Shown in pieces: positions 19,964 to 30,895 of a stretch of DNA of 64,000 nucleotides; the stretch's first letter is position 1; each line of letters begins with the position of its first letter. The notes beneath the pieces are model-generated. The model saw nothing but the letters and a program-made list of their open reading frames with translations, did no database searches and had not been told where the DNA came from. The stretch lies in contig JALCDS010000001.1 of NCBI GenBank assembly GCA_022641775.1, positions 1 through 64,000 of the forward strand, written 5' to 3'. The DNA comes from Clostridiaceae bacterium. GTDB taxonomy: Bacteria; Cyanobacteriota; Vampirovibrionia; Gastranaerophilales; Gastranaerophilaceae. A program made the translations under genes and the position numbers.

Positions 19964-21298
19964 TTATCTTTTTTCTTTTTCCGAACGTTCACGAACTGCA
20001 ATTTTTATAGGAGTTCCGAAGAACCCGAAGGCTTCACGAAGTTTGTTTTCAATATAACGTTTATAATGGTCTTTCAAAAGGTTCCCGTTATTTGTAAATA
20101 ATACAAATGTCGGTGGTTGAGTTTTGGCCTGTGTTACATACATTATTTTCAAGCGTTTTCCCTTCATAGAAGTCGGAGGATTGAGTGCATAAGCTTCTTT
20201 TATAACTTTATTCAAAAGTCCTGTAGAAACACGTTTGATACATTGAGCATAAACTTCTTTTGCTTTATCGAAAATTGTATTTAATCTCTGTTTTGTTACT
20301 GCACTGATAAATATTTTTGGTGCAAATTCTAAAAACGGAATATCGTTTTCTAATTTTTTATCAAATTTATTGATTGTGTTTGATTTTTTGTCTTCAACTA
20401 AATCCCATTTATTGACTGCAATAATTAACCCCTTACCGGCTTCTGTCACAATTGATGCTATTTTTTTGTCTTGATCAGAAATGCCTTCTGTTGCATCAAG
20501 CACAAGAACAGCTACATCGCAATCGCGTATTGAATGAATTGCTCTATCGACTGCAAATTTTTCAACACCCCAGTCAACTTTTGATTTTTTTCTGATACCT
20601 GCTGTATCAATTATAACAAATTCTTCGTCATTATATGTAACCACACTGTCAATGCTATCACGTGTTGTGCCTGAAATATCAGATACGATAACTCTTTTTT
20701 CATTTAGTAAAGAATTTACGATGGAAGATTTGCCGGCATTTGGCCTGCCTACTATTGCAATTTTAATATTGTGTTCTTCTTCACTTTCGTCACTGCGTTC
20801 AAAACCTTCTGTAACTAAATCTAACAAATCTCCAACGCCGCCTGAACCGTGAAGTGCAGATATTGCTAACGGTTCTCCTATTGCAAGAGCATAAAAATCA
20901 GATGTCATCAACATTGATTGAGGATTGTCTAGTTTATTTACGGCAAGAAAAACCGGTTTGCCTGACTTCCGCAAGATATTTGCGATATCATAATCAACAG
21001 GATTTATGCCTTCCTGTCCGTCAACTAAAAATATAATTTTTTCAGCTTCTTCCGTTGCAATTTTTGCCTGATCAAAGATTGAAACCATAATTTCATCTTC
21101 ATCACCCGGAATAATTCCGCCCGTATCGATACAAGTGAATTCTTTGCCTTGCCATTCAACATCAAAATAAATCCTGTCACGAGTAACTCCCGGCAAGTCA
21201 TCTACTATTGAATTTCTGTTTCCGGTAAGACGATTTACAAATGTAGATTTACCTACATTCGGACGTCCGACTATTGCAACTATTGGTTTTCTTTTCAT
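19964..21298 (-). CDS. der: Ribosome biogenesis GTPase Der (EngA)
   Basis: Two G domains: GRPNVGKSTFVN and GRPNAGKSSIVN; KH-like C-terminus. Confidence 0.97.
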   Translation of the reverse strand: MKRKPIVAIVGRPNVGKSTFVNRLTGNRNSIVDDLPGVTRDRIYFDVEWQGKEFTCIDTGGIIPGDEDEIMVSIFDQAKIATEEAEKIIFLVDGQEGINPVDYDIANILRKSGKPVFLAVNKLDNPQSMLMTSDFYALAIGEPLAISALHGSGGVGDLLDLVTEGFERSDESEEEHNIKIAIVGRPNAGKSSIVNSLLNEKRVIVSDISGTTRDSIDSVVTYNDEEFVIIDTAGIRKKSKVDWGVEKFAVDRAIHSIRDCDVAVLVLDATEGISDQDKKIASIVTEAGKGLIIAVNKWDLVEDKKSNTINKFDKKLENDIPFLEFAPKIFISAVTKQRLNTIFDKAKEVYAQCIKRVSTGLLNKVIKEAYALNPPTSMKGKRLKIMYVTQAKTQPPTFVLFTNNGNLLKDHYKRYIENKLREAFGFFGTPIKIAVRERSEKEKR

Positions 21299-21350
21299 AA
21301 AGCCATTGTATCATAGAAATTTTAAAATACTAATCTATAGCCAAATAGTA

Positions 21351-23696
21351 TTACAATTGAATCAAATCGTCTTCTAAAAGTCCTTTTTGGAATTGTTCAT
21401 CTTCATCAATCAAATTTAAAAGTTGTGGATATTTTTCAGAGTGTAATACGTTTACAAGTTCAGTATTTTCTGAAAGTTTTACCATATAAAATTCAGGAGT
21501 TTGTTCAGTGATTTCAATGATTTGTGCTTCTTCTAATATTTTGAATAACAAATCTAATACCTTATATGATTTGCCTAAAAAACTTGCAAAACGGTCGATA
21601 TCAATTTTGCCGGAATTGTTGTGACAGGCATATTTTATCATTTTATAGACTGTAGAAAGAAATTCTTCTTCATCAAATGTTTTGATTTCATATTTCATAA
21701 AATGAACGGCTTTTGGTTGAGTTTTTTCAATAATTAAGTTCAAAGTTTCTTCATCTGCAGGATAATCAAAAAACATTACAGCATCACAGGCTTGGAGATT
21801 TTTTCTTGAAAAAGTGTTTTCAAAAAGGCTTTTGAAAGGTCTGATTGTATCCAAAACAGTTTTGCTTTCTGCATAAATTTTTATATTTTGCTTTGAACTC
21901 TTTACATAATCATTTACCAAAGGTAAAATATCGGTTTTTTTCCTATGGTCATAAACTTTTATTTTATTTTCTGTTTCTTCATCTTCATCTTGCAAAAATT
22001 CTGAATGGATATCGTCAATGATTAATTGGACAGACGTGTTGCCATTGTATTCATTGATTTGCGGATGGAAAGCAACATCAAAAGCATCTCCTGTTGTAAG
22101 TTTTATATCGCCCATTTGCCATCTTATACAATTGAATTCATGATTTTCAATTTGTCCTGTTATTCTCAGGTGATTTTTGTCTTCACCCATCAATCGTTTT
22201 TCTTTTATAGTGAGATTTTTCATAGCGAAGATAGGGTTCGGGTTCGAGGCTCCAAACGGTTCTAAGTTTGCAATTTCTTCAACCATATCAACTGTTATAT
22301 CATCAGGTTTTACGACTAAATCAATATTTACAAAAGGTTTCAACTCTTTTCCTTGTAAAAATTCTTTGATAGTTTTGTTTAATGCAGCCTTTACCGTTTC
22401 AAACGGAACTTTTTCCGGAGAAAAGCTCAACCCTGCTGCCATAGCGTGTCCGCCAAATCCGTCAAACAATTCTGAATTTTCACATAAAACATCATATATG
22501 TTCAGTCCTTCAATGCTTCTTATAGAGCATCTTACCTGTTTTGTTTCTTCAGAATAAGTCATCATAAATGTCGGTTTATAATATTTTTCTACGAGTTTTG
22601 AGGCGACAATCCCGACAATGCCGACATGCCAATTTTTGTTAAATAAAATTATTGCAGGATTTCTGTTTCCTTCTTGTTTTAACATATCGTCAGCCTCAGC
22701 AAACGCATCATTACATAATGTTTGACGAGTTTTGTTAAAATCTTCCAGCGCTAAAATAGACATTTGTACTTCTTGAGGATTGTCTGAAATAAGGACTTTT
22801 ATTGCATTTTCAACAGTATCGAGTCTGCCTGATGCGTTTATTCTCGGTGCAATACCAAAGGCTATTTGTTCTGCAGTTATTCCGTTTTCGAGTTTGTAAC
22901 CGGCATTTTCTAAAAGTTTTTTTATTCCTTCATGTTTTCCTTTTGAAATCAGGTCAAGTCCCTTTGCAACGAGAAATCTGTTTTCATGGATGAGGGGCAC
23001 AACATCTGCAACCGTTCCTATTGCGACAAATGGCAGAATGTTTGTTACAAAGTTCATTTTGTCATATTTTTGTAACAGTCCACAAGCAAGTTTGTAGGCA
23101 ACACCGACTCCTGCAAGTGAAGTCATACTTTCTATTTCTTGAGTTGAAAGGGTATCAGAAAGAGCATTTTTTGCCTTTGGGTTGAGAATGGCAAACGCTT
23201 CCGGCAAAATTTCAGGTGCCTCATGGTGATCGGTAATAATTGTATCAATTTTAAAACTGTTTAAAAATTTTACTTCATCAATATCGCTAATTCCGCAATC
23301 AACAGAAATCAGAACTTTCGGTTTTATTTGCGTCATTATCTTTATTAAAGTTTTTGTATCAAGTCCGTGACCTTCTTTTTCTCTATCAGGAATAAAATAA
23401 TTAACGTCAGCACCCAAAAACCTTAGTGTTTTGATAAGTACAGATGTCGCTGTGACTCCGTCTGCATCAAAATCCCCATGAATAACGATTTTTTCTTTTT
23501 CATCAATAGCTTTTGAGATTCTTGTAACACACTTTTCCATATCACAAAAAGCATCCGGTGACATTTGTTTAGTTTCCAAAGGATGTGTAAATTCATACAT
23601 ATCCTCTTCTTTAGTAATGCCACGAGAAATCAAAAGTCTTTTTACTAAAGACTTTTCCGTACCTTCATAACTATTATATTTCCATTCTTTTTTCAT
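21351..23696 (-). CDS. recJ: Single-stranded-DNA-specific exonuclease RecJ
   Basis: IHGDFDADGVTATSVL, TDHHEAPEILPEAFAILNPK, ASGRLDTVENA, GFGGHAMAAGLS. Confidence 0.95.
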   Translation of the reverse strand: MKKEWKYNSYEGTEKSLVKRLLISRGITKEEDMYEFTHPLETKQMSPDAFCDMEKCVTRISKAIDEKEKIVIHGDFDADGVTATSVLIKTLRFLGADVNYFIPDREKEGHGLDTKTLIKIMTQIKPKVLISVDCGISDIDEVKFLNSFKIDTIITDHHEAPEILPEAFAILNPKAKNALSDTLSTQEIESMTSLAGVGVAYKLACGLLQKYDKMNFVTNILPFVAIGTVADVVPLIHENRFLVAKGLDLISKGKHEGIKKLLENAGYKLENGITAEQIAFGIAPRINASGRLDTVENAIKVLISDNPQEVQMSILALEDFNKTRQTLCNDAFAEADDMLKQEGNRNPAIILFNKNWHVGIVGIVASKLVEKYYKPTFMMTYSEETKQVRCSIRSIEGLNIYDVLCENSELFDGFGGHAMAAGLSFSPEKVPFETVKAALNKTIKEFLQGKELKPFVNIDLVVKPDDITVDMVEEIANLEPFGASNPNPIFAMKNLTIKEKRLMGEDKNHLRITGQIENHEFNCIRWQMGDIKLTTGDAFDVAFHPQINEYNGNTSVQLIIDDIHSEFLQDEDEETENKIKVYDHRKKTDILPLVNDYVKSSKQNIKIYAESKTVLDTIRPFKSLFENTFSRKNLQACDAVMFFDYPADEETLNLIIEKTQPKAVHFMKYEIKTFDEEEFLSTVYKMIKYACHNNSGKIDIDRFASFLGKSYKVLDLLFKILEEAQIIEITEQTPEFYMVKLSENTELVNVLHSEKYPQLLNLIDEDEQFQKGLLEDDLIQL

Positions 23697-23698
23697 AA

Positions 23699-24070
23699 TT
23701 ATTTTATAATTTCAATTTCATTACCGTCAGGGTCTTTAATAAAGGCAATTGTCGAATCAGCTTCCTTCATATATTCAGGGGCATATTCATATTTTATGCC
23801 TCTTTCATTCAACATTTTGCCAAATTCCTCAAAAGATTTGATTCCAAAAGCAAGATGACCAAATGCATTACCATTTGTGTAGCCTTCTTTTGGAGAATCA
23901 TAATTGTATGTCAATTCAATTTGTGTTTGACCGTCTTCATCACTTAAAAAATATAATTTTGAATCTTCAAGTTCAATTGTGTTAGTCAAATTCATTTGAA
24001 AAAGTTTTGTATAAAAATCCAAAGATTTTTCAATATCTTTGACCCTAATCATTACATGTAAAAATCTCAT
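23699..24070 (-). CDS. VOC family protein / lactoylglutathione lyase-like
   Basis: MRFLHVMIRVKDIEKSLDFYTKLF ... DPDGNEIEII. Confidence 0.88.
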   Translation of the reverse strand: MRFLHVMIRVKDIEKSLDFYTKLFQMNLTNTIELEDSKLYFLSDEDGQTQIELTYNYDSPKEGYTNGNAFGHLAFGIKSFEEFGKMLNERGIKYEYAPEYMKEADSTIAFIKDPDGNEIEIIK

Positions 24071-24119
24071 AAAAGCTCCTTTTTCTCTGAGTATAGCATA
24101 AAATGAGAATTTTTAGTAA

Positions 24120-24869
24120 CTATTTACATTTTGTTTTTCCGGTCCAAGACAAGCCATCACAATGCAAGTAATCCATATTTTTACTGAAAATAACCCAAGC
24201 AGTACAAGCATAACCATTGTTGCTGTCATTATTGGTTTTGCTACAAAAATTTGGGAATCCTCGTCTTGTTTCATTCGCAGTTCCAACAGGAATAAATTTG
24301 TCTTTTGTAATATAAAAATCAAATATATCTTTTCCCGTTATATTTGGTTTTGTTTGTCCATTTGTATCTACAAGTAAATCTCCGCATACATGTTTTAACG
24401 GTTCGCTTGTTCCTACAACCATTGAACAATTTGTATTATCAAACCAAGTTAATGAAATAACAGTTCCGTCTGCTAATAAAATGAAATTTCTACCTGCATA
24501 TTTGTCATTAGCTTTAGAAGTCTTGCCTGTTAAGCTATATCTTTCATATGAAAGTACACAACCGTCGTCTCCTGTATGTTGACATGCTTTTGCAATATTC
24601 AAATACGGAACAATATTATTCCAGAAAATGTCATAACTTGTATCATTATTTCCTGTCAAACCCCATGAATCAACTGTACCATTTTCAGTAACGGCGCGTT
24701 CAAGTGAGTTGTCCAACGTATTATATATTTTAGCAAGTTTAGCAATATTTTCTTGCTCTCTGTTATTTTGAATAAGTGAGGGCAATGTTAATGCGGCAAC
24801 TACACCTATAATTCCAAGAGTTATAAGGACTTCCGCTAATGTGAACCCAGATTTTTGTTTATTTTTCAT
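24120..24869 (-). CDS. Type IV pilin/pseudopilin-like protein with N-methylation signal
   Basis: KSGFTLAEVLITLGIIGVVAALTLPSLIQNNRE. Confidence 0.88.
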   Translation of the reverse strand: MKNKQKSGFTLAEVLITLGIIGVVAALTLPSLIQNNREQENIAKLAKIYNTLDNSLERAVTENGTVDSWGLTGNNDTSYDIFWNNIVPYLNIAKACQHTGDDGCVLSYERYSLTGKTSKANDKYAGRNFILLADGTVISLTWFDNTNCSMVVGTSEPLKHVCGDLLVDTNGQTKPNITGKDIFDFYITKDKFIPVGTANETRRGFPNFCSKTNNDSNNGYACTAWVIFSKNMDYLHCDGLSWTGKTKCK

Positions 24870-24983
24870 TAACAATTCCTATCTATTTGTAAATACTTCT
24901 TAAATTATACGCTTTTGTTCAAAAATATGCAACCTTGATGAATATTGTTGCCCGATTTTGTGAAAATTGATATAATTAATGCT

Positions 24984-26462
24984 ATGGAAACTAAAGAAAA
25001 ATTCACGAAAGCATTTGAACTTCATCAGGCAAATAAACTTGATGAAGCAGAAAAATTATATTTAAAAGTTATCGAAGATAATTCGCAAAATTTTGATGCG
25101 AATAATTTGCTCGGACTTTTATATTTTCAAAAAAATGATTACAAAAATGCAGAAATTTATATAAAGAATGCATTATTAATAAAAAATGACCCATATTTTT
25201 GCGATAATTTGGGCAAGGTTTATACAAAATCGAAAAAATTTGATAAAGCAATAGAAATTTTGAAGCAAGGTCTTGAACAAGATAGCAGAAATTATTCCTT
25301 ATGGTTTGATTTAGCTATGGCGTATAAAGGAAATTACCAATTTAAAGAGGCAAAACAGGCTTACGAAAAAGTTTTGGAAATAAATCCTAAAATCCATCAA
25401 GCATATTTTAATTTGGCGTATCTTTGTTTTAATGACAATGAACCGGATAAAGCTATTAAATGTTATGAAAAAGCATTGGAAACATTACCTAATGATTTTG
25501 AATCAATGTATTTTCTTTCACTTGCGTATATGCAAACAAAAGATTACGAAAAGGGTTTGAAATATTTTGAAAGTCGTTTGTGCAGATTGTCGAGTATTTT
25601 GTCACAACAAAAAACCTATCCGAATCTTGCAAAGGAAGAGAATATTTGGAATGGAGAAGATATTTCAAACAAGACAATTTATACATACTACGAAGCGGGT
25701 TTTGGGGACGTTATTATGTTTGCAAGATATTTACCGTTACTTCAAAAACGTTGTAAAAAAGTTGTATTTAAACCTCAAGATCAACTTATTGATTTGTTCA
25801 AACCTAATTTCCCAGATATTGAATATATCAAATATTTTGAACAAGAAAAGGATATGCATTTTGATATACACCTTCCGATGTTGAGTTTGCCACTTGTTAT
25901 GGGATTAAAAGGAGAAGACCTTTTTGTCGGGCATCAAGGATATCTTAAATCTGATAAAAACAAAGCAGAATGGTTTAAACAAAAATATTTTGATAATAAA
26001 AAATTCAAAATAGGGATAAAATGGCAAGGTAATACTCATTATGATACGGATAGGGTAATCAATGTGGAAAGTTTTTTCCCTCTTATGGATTTGGATAATA
26101 CTCAATTTTATTCTTGTCAAACCTTTGACGGTTCGGAAGAATTTACAAAAATAAAAGATAAGTACGATATTATAGATTTAGCACCTGAATTCAAAGATTT
26201 TTCTTACACTGCTGCTGCTATAGAAAATATGGATTTGGTAATTTGTAATGATACATCTTTAGCCCATATTGCAGGCGCTATGGGAAAACCTTGTTGGATT
26301 GTATTACCGAGAGTTTACAATTGGCGTTGGCATACGAATCTTTCCAAATCCGATTGGTATGATTCCGTAAAATTATTCCGTCAAAAGCATGCAGGAAACT
26401 GGAATGAAGTTTTTGAAGTAATAAAAAATGAATTGAAAAAAGAAATTTCAAAAGTTGAATAA
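24984..26462 (+). CDS. TPR protein with glycosyltransferase family 9/41-like C-terminal domain
   Basis: N-terminal TPRs; IGIKWQGNTHYDTDR, LVICNDTSLAHIAGAMGKPCWIVLP. Confidence 0.82.
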   Translation: METKEKFTKAFELHQANKLDEAEKLYLKVIEDNSQNFDANNLLGLLYFQKNDYKNAEIYIKNALLIKNDPYFCDNLGKVYTKSKKFDKAIEILKQGLEQDSRNYSLWFDLAMAYKGNYQFKEAKQAYEKVLEINPKIHQAYFNLAYLCFNDNEPDKAIKCYEKALETLPNDFESMYFLSLAYMQTKDYEKGLKYFESRLCRLSSILSQQKTYPNLAKEENIWNGEDISNKTIYTYYEAGFGDVIMFARYLPLLQKRCKKVVFKPQDQLIDLFKPNFPDIEYIKYFEQEKDMHFDIHLPMLSLPLVMGLKGEDLFVGHQGYLKSDKNKAEWFKQKYFDNKKFKIGIKWQGNTHYDTDRVINVESFFPLMDLDNTQFYSCQTFDGSEEFTKIKDKYDIIDLAPEFKDFSYTAAAIENMDLVICNDTSLAHIAGAMGKPCWIVLPRVYNWRWHTNLSKSDWYDSVKLFRQKHAGNWNEVFEVIKNELKKEISKVE

Positions 26463-26617
26463 AATGTTTTCTTTTTTTTATTTATTATGGTAACATATTT
26501 TCAAAAGACTCTTGTTTATAATACACTTAAAAAGGATGAAACTTTTTTTCAAAAAATTCATCTTAAAAATAAGTAGGAACTTATGAATTAAGAGAATTTG
26601 GAGGAAATATTTATTAT

Positions 26618-27838
26618 ATGAGAAATATTATGAGAAAATCTATTGTTGTATTAACTGCATTTGTAGTATTAACGGGTTGGGTAATCAGAGATAACGTATT
26701 TGCGAATCCTCCGGCAGACTTGTATGATCAAGTTTGGCGTTTGATAAATACAAAATTTGTGGATCAAACGGATAACGGGCAAGATTGGGCAAGATGGCGC
26801 CATAAATATGATGACAAAATTAAGACTAATGCAGATGCGTATATTGCGATTAATACAATGATAGCAAGTCTTAATGATCCTTATACAAGATTTTTGGATC
26901 CGAAAGAATTTGCTGATGAAACAAGTTCAATCAAAGGCTCCCTAAAAGGTATCGGTATTCAAATCGGAGTAAAAGACGGTAAGTTGATGGTAATTTCTCC
27001 AATTGAAGATACGCCTGCAGAAAAAGCCGGTCTGAAAGCTGATGACGAGATTTTAGAAATTGACGGTGTAAGCACAAAGGGCATTACCGTTGATAAAGCT
27101 GCAGATAAAATCCGAGGCAAGGAAGGTACAAACGTTACTTTGCTTGTAAAAAGAGCTAATGTAGAACCAAAAAGTTATACAATTACAAGAGCGGAAATTG
27201 AAATCAAATCAATTTCACAAAAAGTTCCAACTGATATAAAAGTCCCTGATGAATTTTGCTATATAAGATTGAGTTCATTTATCAGCAGAAATGCTGCTCA
27301 AGAATTCGGTGATATTTTGACAAATTCAAAGGATAAAAAAGGTTATATCATTGATTTGCGTTCAAATCCGGGCGGACTTTTGACAAATGCAATTTATATA
27401 TCAGATATGTTTTTGAATGGTGGAACAATCGTAAGTACGGTTGACAGAGATGGCTACAAGGAAACTCAAAGAGCTGCCAATACTGCATACACAGACAAGC
27501 CTGTTGTAATTTTAATCAACAAGGGTTCAGCTTCAGCAAGTGAGATATTCTCAGGTGCAATGAAAGATAACAATCGTGCCGTAATTATCGGGGAGCAATC
27601 TTTTGGTAAAGGTTTGGTACAGGAAATTAATAAACTTCCGTTTGATGCAGGTGTAAACATAACTATTCAAAAATATTTAACTCCGTCAGGAACAGATATC
27701 AACAAAAAAGGAATTACTCCGGATATTGTTGTTCCATTGACAGAAGAAAATGTTAAAAATAAAGATGATGTTCAACTGAAAAAAGCAATTGAAATTCTGA
27801 CAAAGATGACAAGTGGCGAATCGGTTGCAAAAGGTTAA
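26618..27838 (+). CDS. S41 family C-terminal processing peptidase (CtpA-like) with PDZ domain
   Basis: GIGIQIGVKDGKLMVISPIEDTPAEKAGLKADDEILEIDG; GSASASEIFSGAMKDN; GKGLVQ. Confidence 0.93.
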   Translation: MRNIMRKSIVVLTAFVVLTGWVIRDNVFANPPADLYDQVWRLINTKFVDQTDNGQDWARWRHKYDDKIKTNADAYIAINTMIASLNDPYTRFLDPKEFADETSSIKGSLKGIGIQIGVKDGKLMVISPIEDTPAEKAGLKADDEILEIDGVSTKGITVDKAADKIRGKEGTNVTLLVKRANVEPKSYTITRAEIEIKSISQKVPTDIKVPDEFCYIRLSSFISRNAAQEFGDILTNSKDKKGYIIDLRSNPGGLLTNAIYISDMFLNGGTIVSTVDRDGYKETQRAANTAYTDKPVVILINKGSASASEIFSGAMKDNNRAVIIGEQSFGKGLVQEINKLPFDAGVNITIQKYLTPSGTDINKKGITPDIVVPLTEENVKNKDDVQLKKAIEILTKMTSGESVAKG

Positions 27839-27845
27839 GATTTAG

Positions 27846-27878
27846 ATAAGATGAGAATTTTTTCTCATCTTATTTTTT
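27846..27878 (+). terminator. Rho-independent terminator
   Basis: aagatgagaa...ttctcatctt followed by T-run. Confidence 0.75.
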
Positions 27879-28523
27879 AGTAACTAAATTATAGCTTTCA
27901 TCAATTAATTCTGTTATTTGATTAAAAGGGATATTAGGTGTCAACAATATTGTTAACCAATACTTTTTGTTCATATGATATGCCGGAAAAATATTGATAT
28001 TATCAACCAAACCTTTGATTTTTTCACTATCAAGTTTGACATTAATTACATCGGCATTTCCATTTTTATTTGAATGTAATGACTTATACGGAATATTCAT
28101 AATCAGACCGTACCATTTACCTTTTGGGTTATTTAGTGAGCAAAAACTCGGGTATTCCGCCCAAGGAAATATAGGATCTGTATTATATTTTTCTTTTACG
28201 TAATCCAAAACTTTTATTTTTACATTTTCATTCGTAAAACAGTTTTCCGTGATATCTTTTACGATTGAATCAACTTCTTCTCTCAAATTTGCGACAAAGC
28301 TTCCTACGGAGGTTTTTATATTGAAAGGCAAATATTCTTCGTTATTTGAAGCATCAAAGATATTTACTTCAAAGTTTTTTTCAGCAATAGATATGATTAT
28401 GTAAAAATCTTTTCCTTTTAATAATTTTTTAAAAATGTATTTGTCATTTTTCTGTTCAAATCCGTAAGTTAAAAGATTCTTTTCATTTATTTTGTTGTTA
28501 TCAAATATCTGGTTATAATTCAT
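27870..28523 (-). CDS. MmcQ/YjbR family protein
   Basis: C-terminal KWYGLIMNIPYKSL...DVINVKLDSEKI...FPAYHMNKKYWLTILL pattern. Confidence 0.78.
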   Translation of the reverse strand: MNYNQIFDNNKINEKNLLTYGFEQKNDKYIFKKLLKGKDFYIIISIAEKNFEVNIFDASNNEEYLPFNIKTSVGSFVANLREEVDSIVKDITENCFTNENVKIKVLDYVKEKYNTDPIFPWAEYPSFCSLNNPKGKWYGLIMNIPYKSLHSNKNGNADVINVKLDSEKIKGLVDNINIFPAYHMNKKYWLTILLTPNIPFNQITELIDESYNLVTKK

Positions 28524-29094
28524 TAAATTCTATACTTTCATATTTGAAATTTTCAGGATTAATATTTTGTAAATCAATTTTTTTATGTTTTCCTTTAGAT
28601 TTTATTTCATAGAGATTAATTTTTTCATGTTTAAAAGATGAAATTGAGCACATGTAATCTTTTTCCAGAATGAATGAAGTAAGTTTTTGTTTTTTACTCT
28701 TGTATTCAGCTTCAAAATTTGTCCATAGTTTGTAAAAAGTTAATTTATCAGGATTTTTAACAGGAAGATTTAAGTATCCTGATATCGAATTAAAATCTCG
28801 CTCTTTTATAAATTCTATATCAAGTCCGATATTATGTTTGTCAAAAATCACAGCCGCAATATCATTTGAGTGTGAAATACTGAAACACATTTTACTGTTT
28901 TTGAATTTTGGTTTGCTGTTTTCAATTATAGTTTCGGTATCTTGTATTTTATATTGAGTTTTTGCTGCCAATTCTGTGATAAACTTTCCAAAATTTGATT
29001 CTATCAAATGCTTTTTGCTCTTGTAATTCCCTGTAAAGCTTGATTCATCAACAAATGGCAGAAATTCACTGATTTTTATAAAAAACATATCCAT
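28513..29094 (-). CDS. 4'-phosphopantetheinyl transferase superfamily (Sfp-like)
   Basis: CFSISHSNDIAAVIFDKHNIGLDIEFIKERDF ... FYKLWTNFEAEYKS. Confidence 0.82.
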   Translation of the reverse strand: MDMFFIKISEFLPFVDESSFTGNYKSKKHLIESNFGKFITELAAKTQYKIQDTETIIENSKPKFKNSKMCFSISHSNDIAAVIFDKHNIGLDIEFIKERDFNSISGYLNLPVKNPDKLTFYKLWTNFEAEYKSKKQKLTSFILEKDYMCSISSFKHEKINLYEIKSKGKHKKIDLQNINPENFKYESIEFNEL

Positions 29095-29118
29095 AAGTGA
29101 ATTTTATCATAAATAATT

Positions 29119-29691
29119 TTAATTATTACCAGATTTCAAAAGACCAAAAATATTTTTAAATTTTTTGAAAAAGCGTAATTTTTTAGTGATAAAAGCAGAA
29201 TTTAATGTTCCTACGCCATATTTCATCTGTAAGTTATATACAAAACCATCAGACCATTTGTTGTATTTCGGAATGGTTTCACCTTGCATGATTTTTGTAA
29301 TTTTATCTTGATTAAATATTCTATAAATATTTGACCATAATATTCCGCCCTCTTTTTTTAAAATACAATTACCGGCGTATCGTAATTCTTCAGGTTCAGT
29401 TATCCCGACACTTTGGAGTTTTCTGCTCATAGGTGCCATTTTCCGCATTGCTATATTATGAAACATTCTGTCAAAATCTAAAGAACTTGCCGCTATAAAA
29501 ACTGCCCACCCGTAATCATTATTATTTAGTGCAACTCCTGCAACACCATAATGCCCAAAAGTGTGCCAAACTCTGCCAAATTTGTTTCTATCTGTATCAT
29601 TAAATTCCTTTGAAAAAAGTTTTAAATCATATTTTATTGTTGATTTTACGGCAGGGCAAATATTATATTTTAGTGGGGTTATTTTAAACAT
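29119..29691 (-). CDS. Hypothetical protein
   Basis: 190-aa ORF, no recognised domain. Confidence 0.55.
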   Translation of the reverse strand: MFKITPLKYNICPAVKSTIKYDLKLFSKEFNDTDRNKFGRVWHTFGHYGVAGVALNNNDYGWAVFIAASSLDFDRMFHNIAMRKMAPMSRKLQSVGITEPEELRYAGNCILKKEGGILWSNIYRIFNQDKITKIMQGETIPKYNKWSDGFVYNLQMKYGVGTLNSAFITKKLRFFKKFKNIFGLLKSGNN

Positions 29692-29795
29692 TTATTTCTC
29701 CAAGTTGTTTTAAAACGATAAAAAAAATTTTTTGCGTATAAATCAAAAAAAATGTACGTGATATAATTATATTGTAACAGATTAGGGGGCAGATT

Positions 29796-30845
29796 TTGGT
29801 TAAAAATTTAAAGAAAAATATTTTATTTTGTTTGATTATTTTAGGATTAACTCTTCAATCCACATTTGCGATGTCGCAAAGTGAGATTGCAAGTACGTTA
29901 CAGGCTGCATTTAATGCGAATAACCAAAAACAATATAGTAAAAGTATTACATTAGCTGAAAAAGTCCTCAAAACTAATCCAAAGAATTATCAGGCACTTT
30001 GTATTCTTGGTATGGCATACTCAGGTCAGGGAGCAAAACAAAAGGCTATTGCAACTTTCACTCAAGCATCTGTATCTTCTCCAAACGAATGGAGTGCAGA
30101 TAGTTTTATTGCTGATATCTATATGCAATCAGGCAGTTACTATATTGCAAGACGCTATTACACAAAGGTTCTTAGTAATAAAAATTTATCAAAAGAAGAA
30201 ATTACATATTTCAAAAAGCAAATAGATATATGTAATCAAAAACTTACAACTGTAAATAAAAATGCTAACGTAGCAATTTCTGATGTCAATGTAAAAATTC
30301 CATATGAAACAGGCAAATGGAAAATGCGCGCACTTTCAAACAGTACAAGTGGTTGGAGTGTTGAATACGGATATATGAATGAAAATGTTGCTCAAGATAA
30401 ATGGACAAAATTAATAACAGTTAATTATTTTAAAACCCCAAAATTTAAAATAGATAGTTATTACAACCAAACAATAAGTTTATTGAGAGATTTTGCAGTA
30501 TCACAACACAAAGCGTTTATGACAAAGCTCATCTCCAAAACTCCGACAGAAATAATATATGAGTGGAATGTGGGCAAGGGCGAAGAAGCTGAAATCGCAA
30601 GAATAATCCAAAAAGATAATGACATTTATCACATTCATTATGCTCAAAAATCTAATATAACCACTGCCGATAGAGATAAATGGATAAAAATATTAAAAGC
30701 TTCAACAATTCAAAGCAAAGTTACACAAAGTAAGTCTGCATCCGTCAAAACTACACAAAGTAAAACTGTACAAAGTAAAGTGTCAACAAGCAAAACTGTG
30801 CAAAATAAAACTCTACCAAGTAAGACTGTACAAAACAAAAAATAG
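29796..30845 (+). CDS. Secreted TPR protein with QSKTV-type low-complexity tail (TTG start)
   Basis: AGGGGG before TTG; signal peptide; TPRs; C-terminal TQSKTVQSKVSTSKTVQNK repeats. Confidence 0.78.
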   Translation: MVKNLKKNILFCLIILGLTLQSTFAMSQSEIASTLQAAFNANNQKQYSKSITLAEKVLKTNPKNYQALCILGMAYSGQGAKQKAIATFTQASVSSPNEWSADSFIADIYMQSGSYYIARRYYTKVLSNKNLSKEEITYFKKQIDICNQKLTTVNKNANVAISDVNVKIPYETGKWKMRALSNSTSGWSVEYGYMNENVAQDKWTKLITVNYFKTPKFKIDSYYNQTISLLRDFAVSQHKAFMTKLISKTPTEIIYEWNVGKGEEAEIARIIQKDNDIYHIHYAQKSNITTADRDKWIKILKASTIQSKVTQSKSASVKTTQSKTVQSKVSTSKTVQNKTLPSKTVQNKK

Positions 30846-30895
30846 CCTCTTGACTGATAGTTGCTATCAAGTCGTATTATATAATAGAGGTAACT

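Noticed and set aside
25567-25884. Frame-shifted ORF inside the TPR-glycosyltransferase gene
   Set aside because: Overlaps a conserved coding frame; no independent support.
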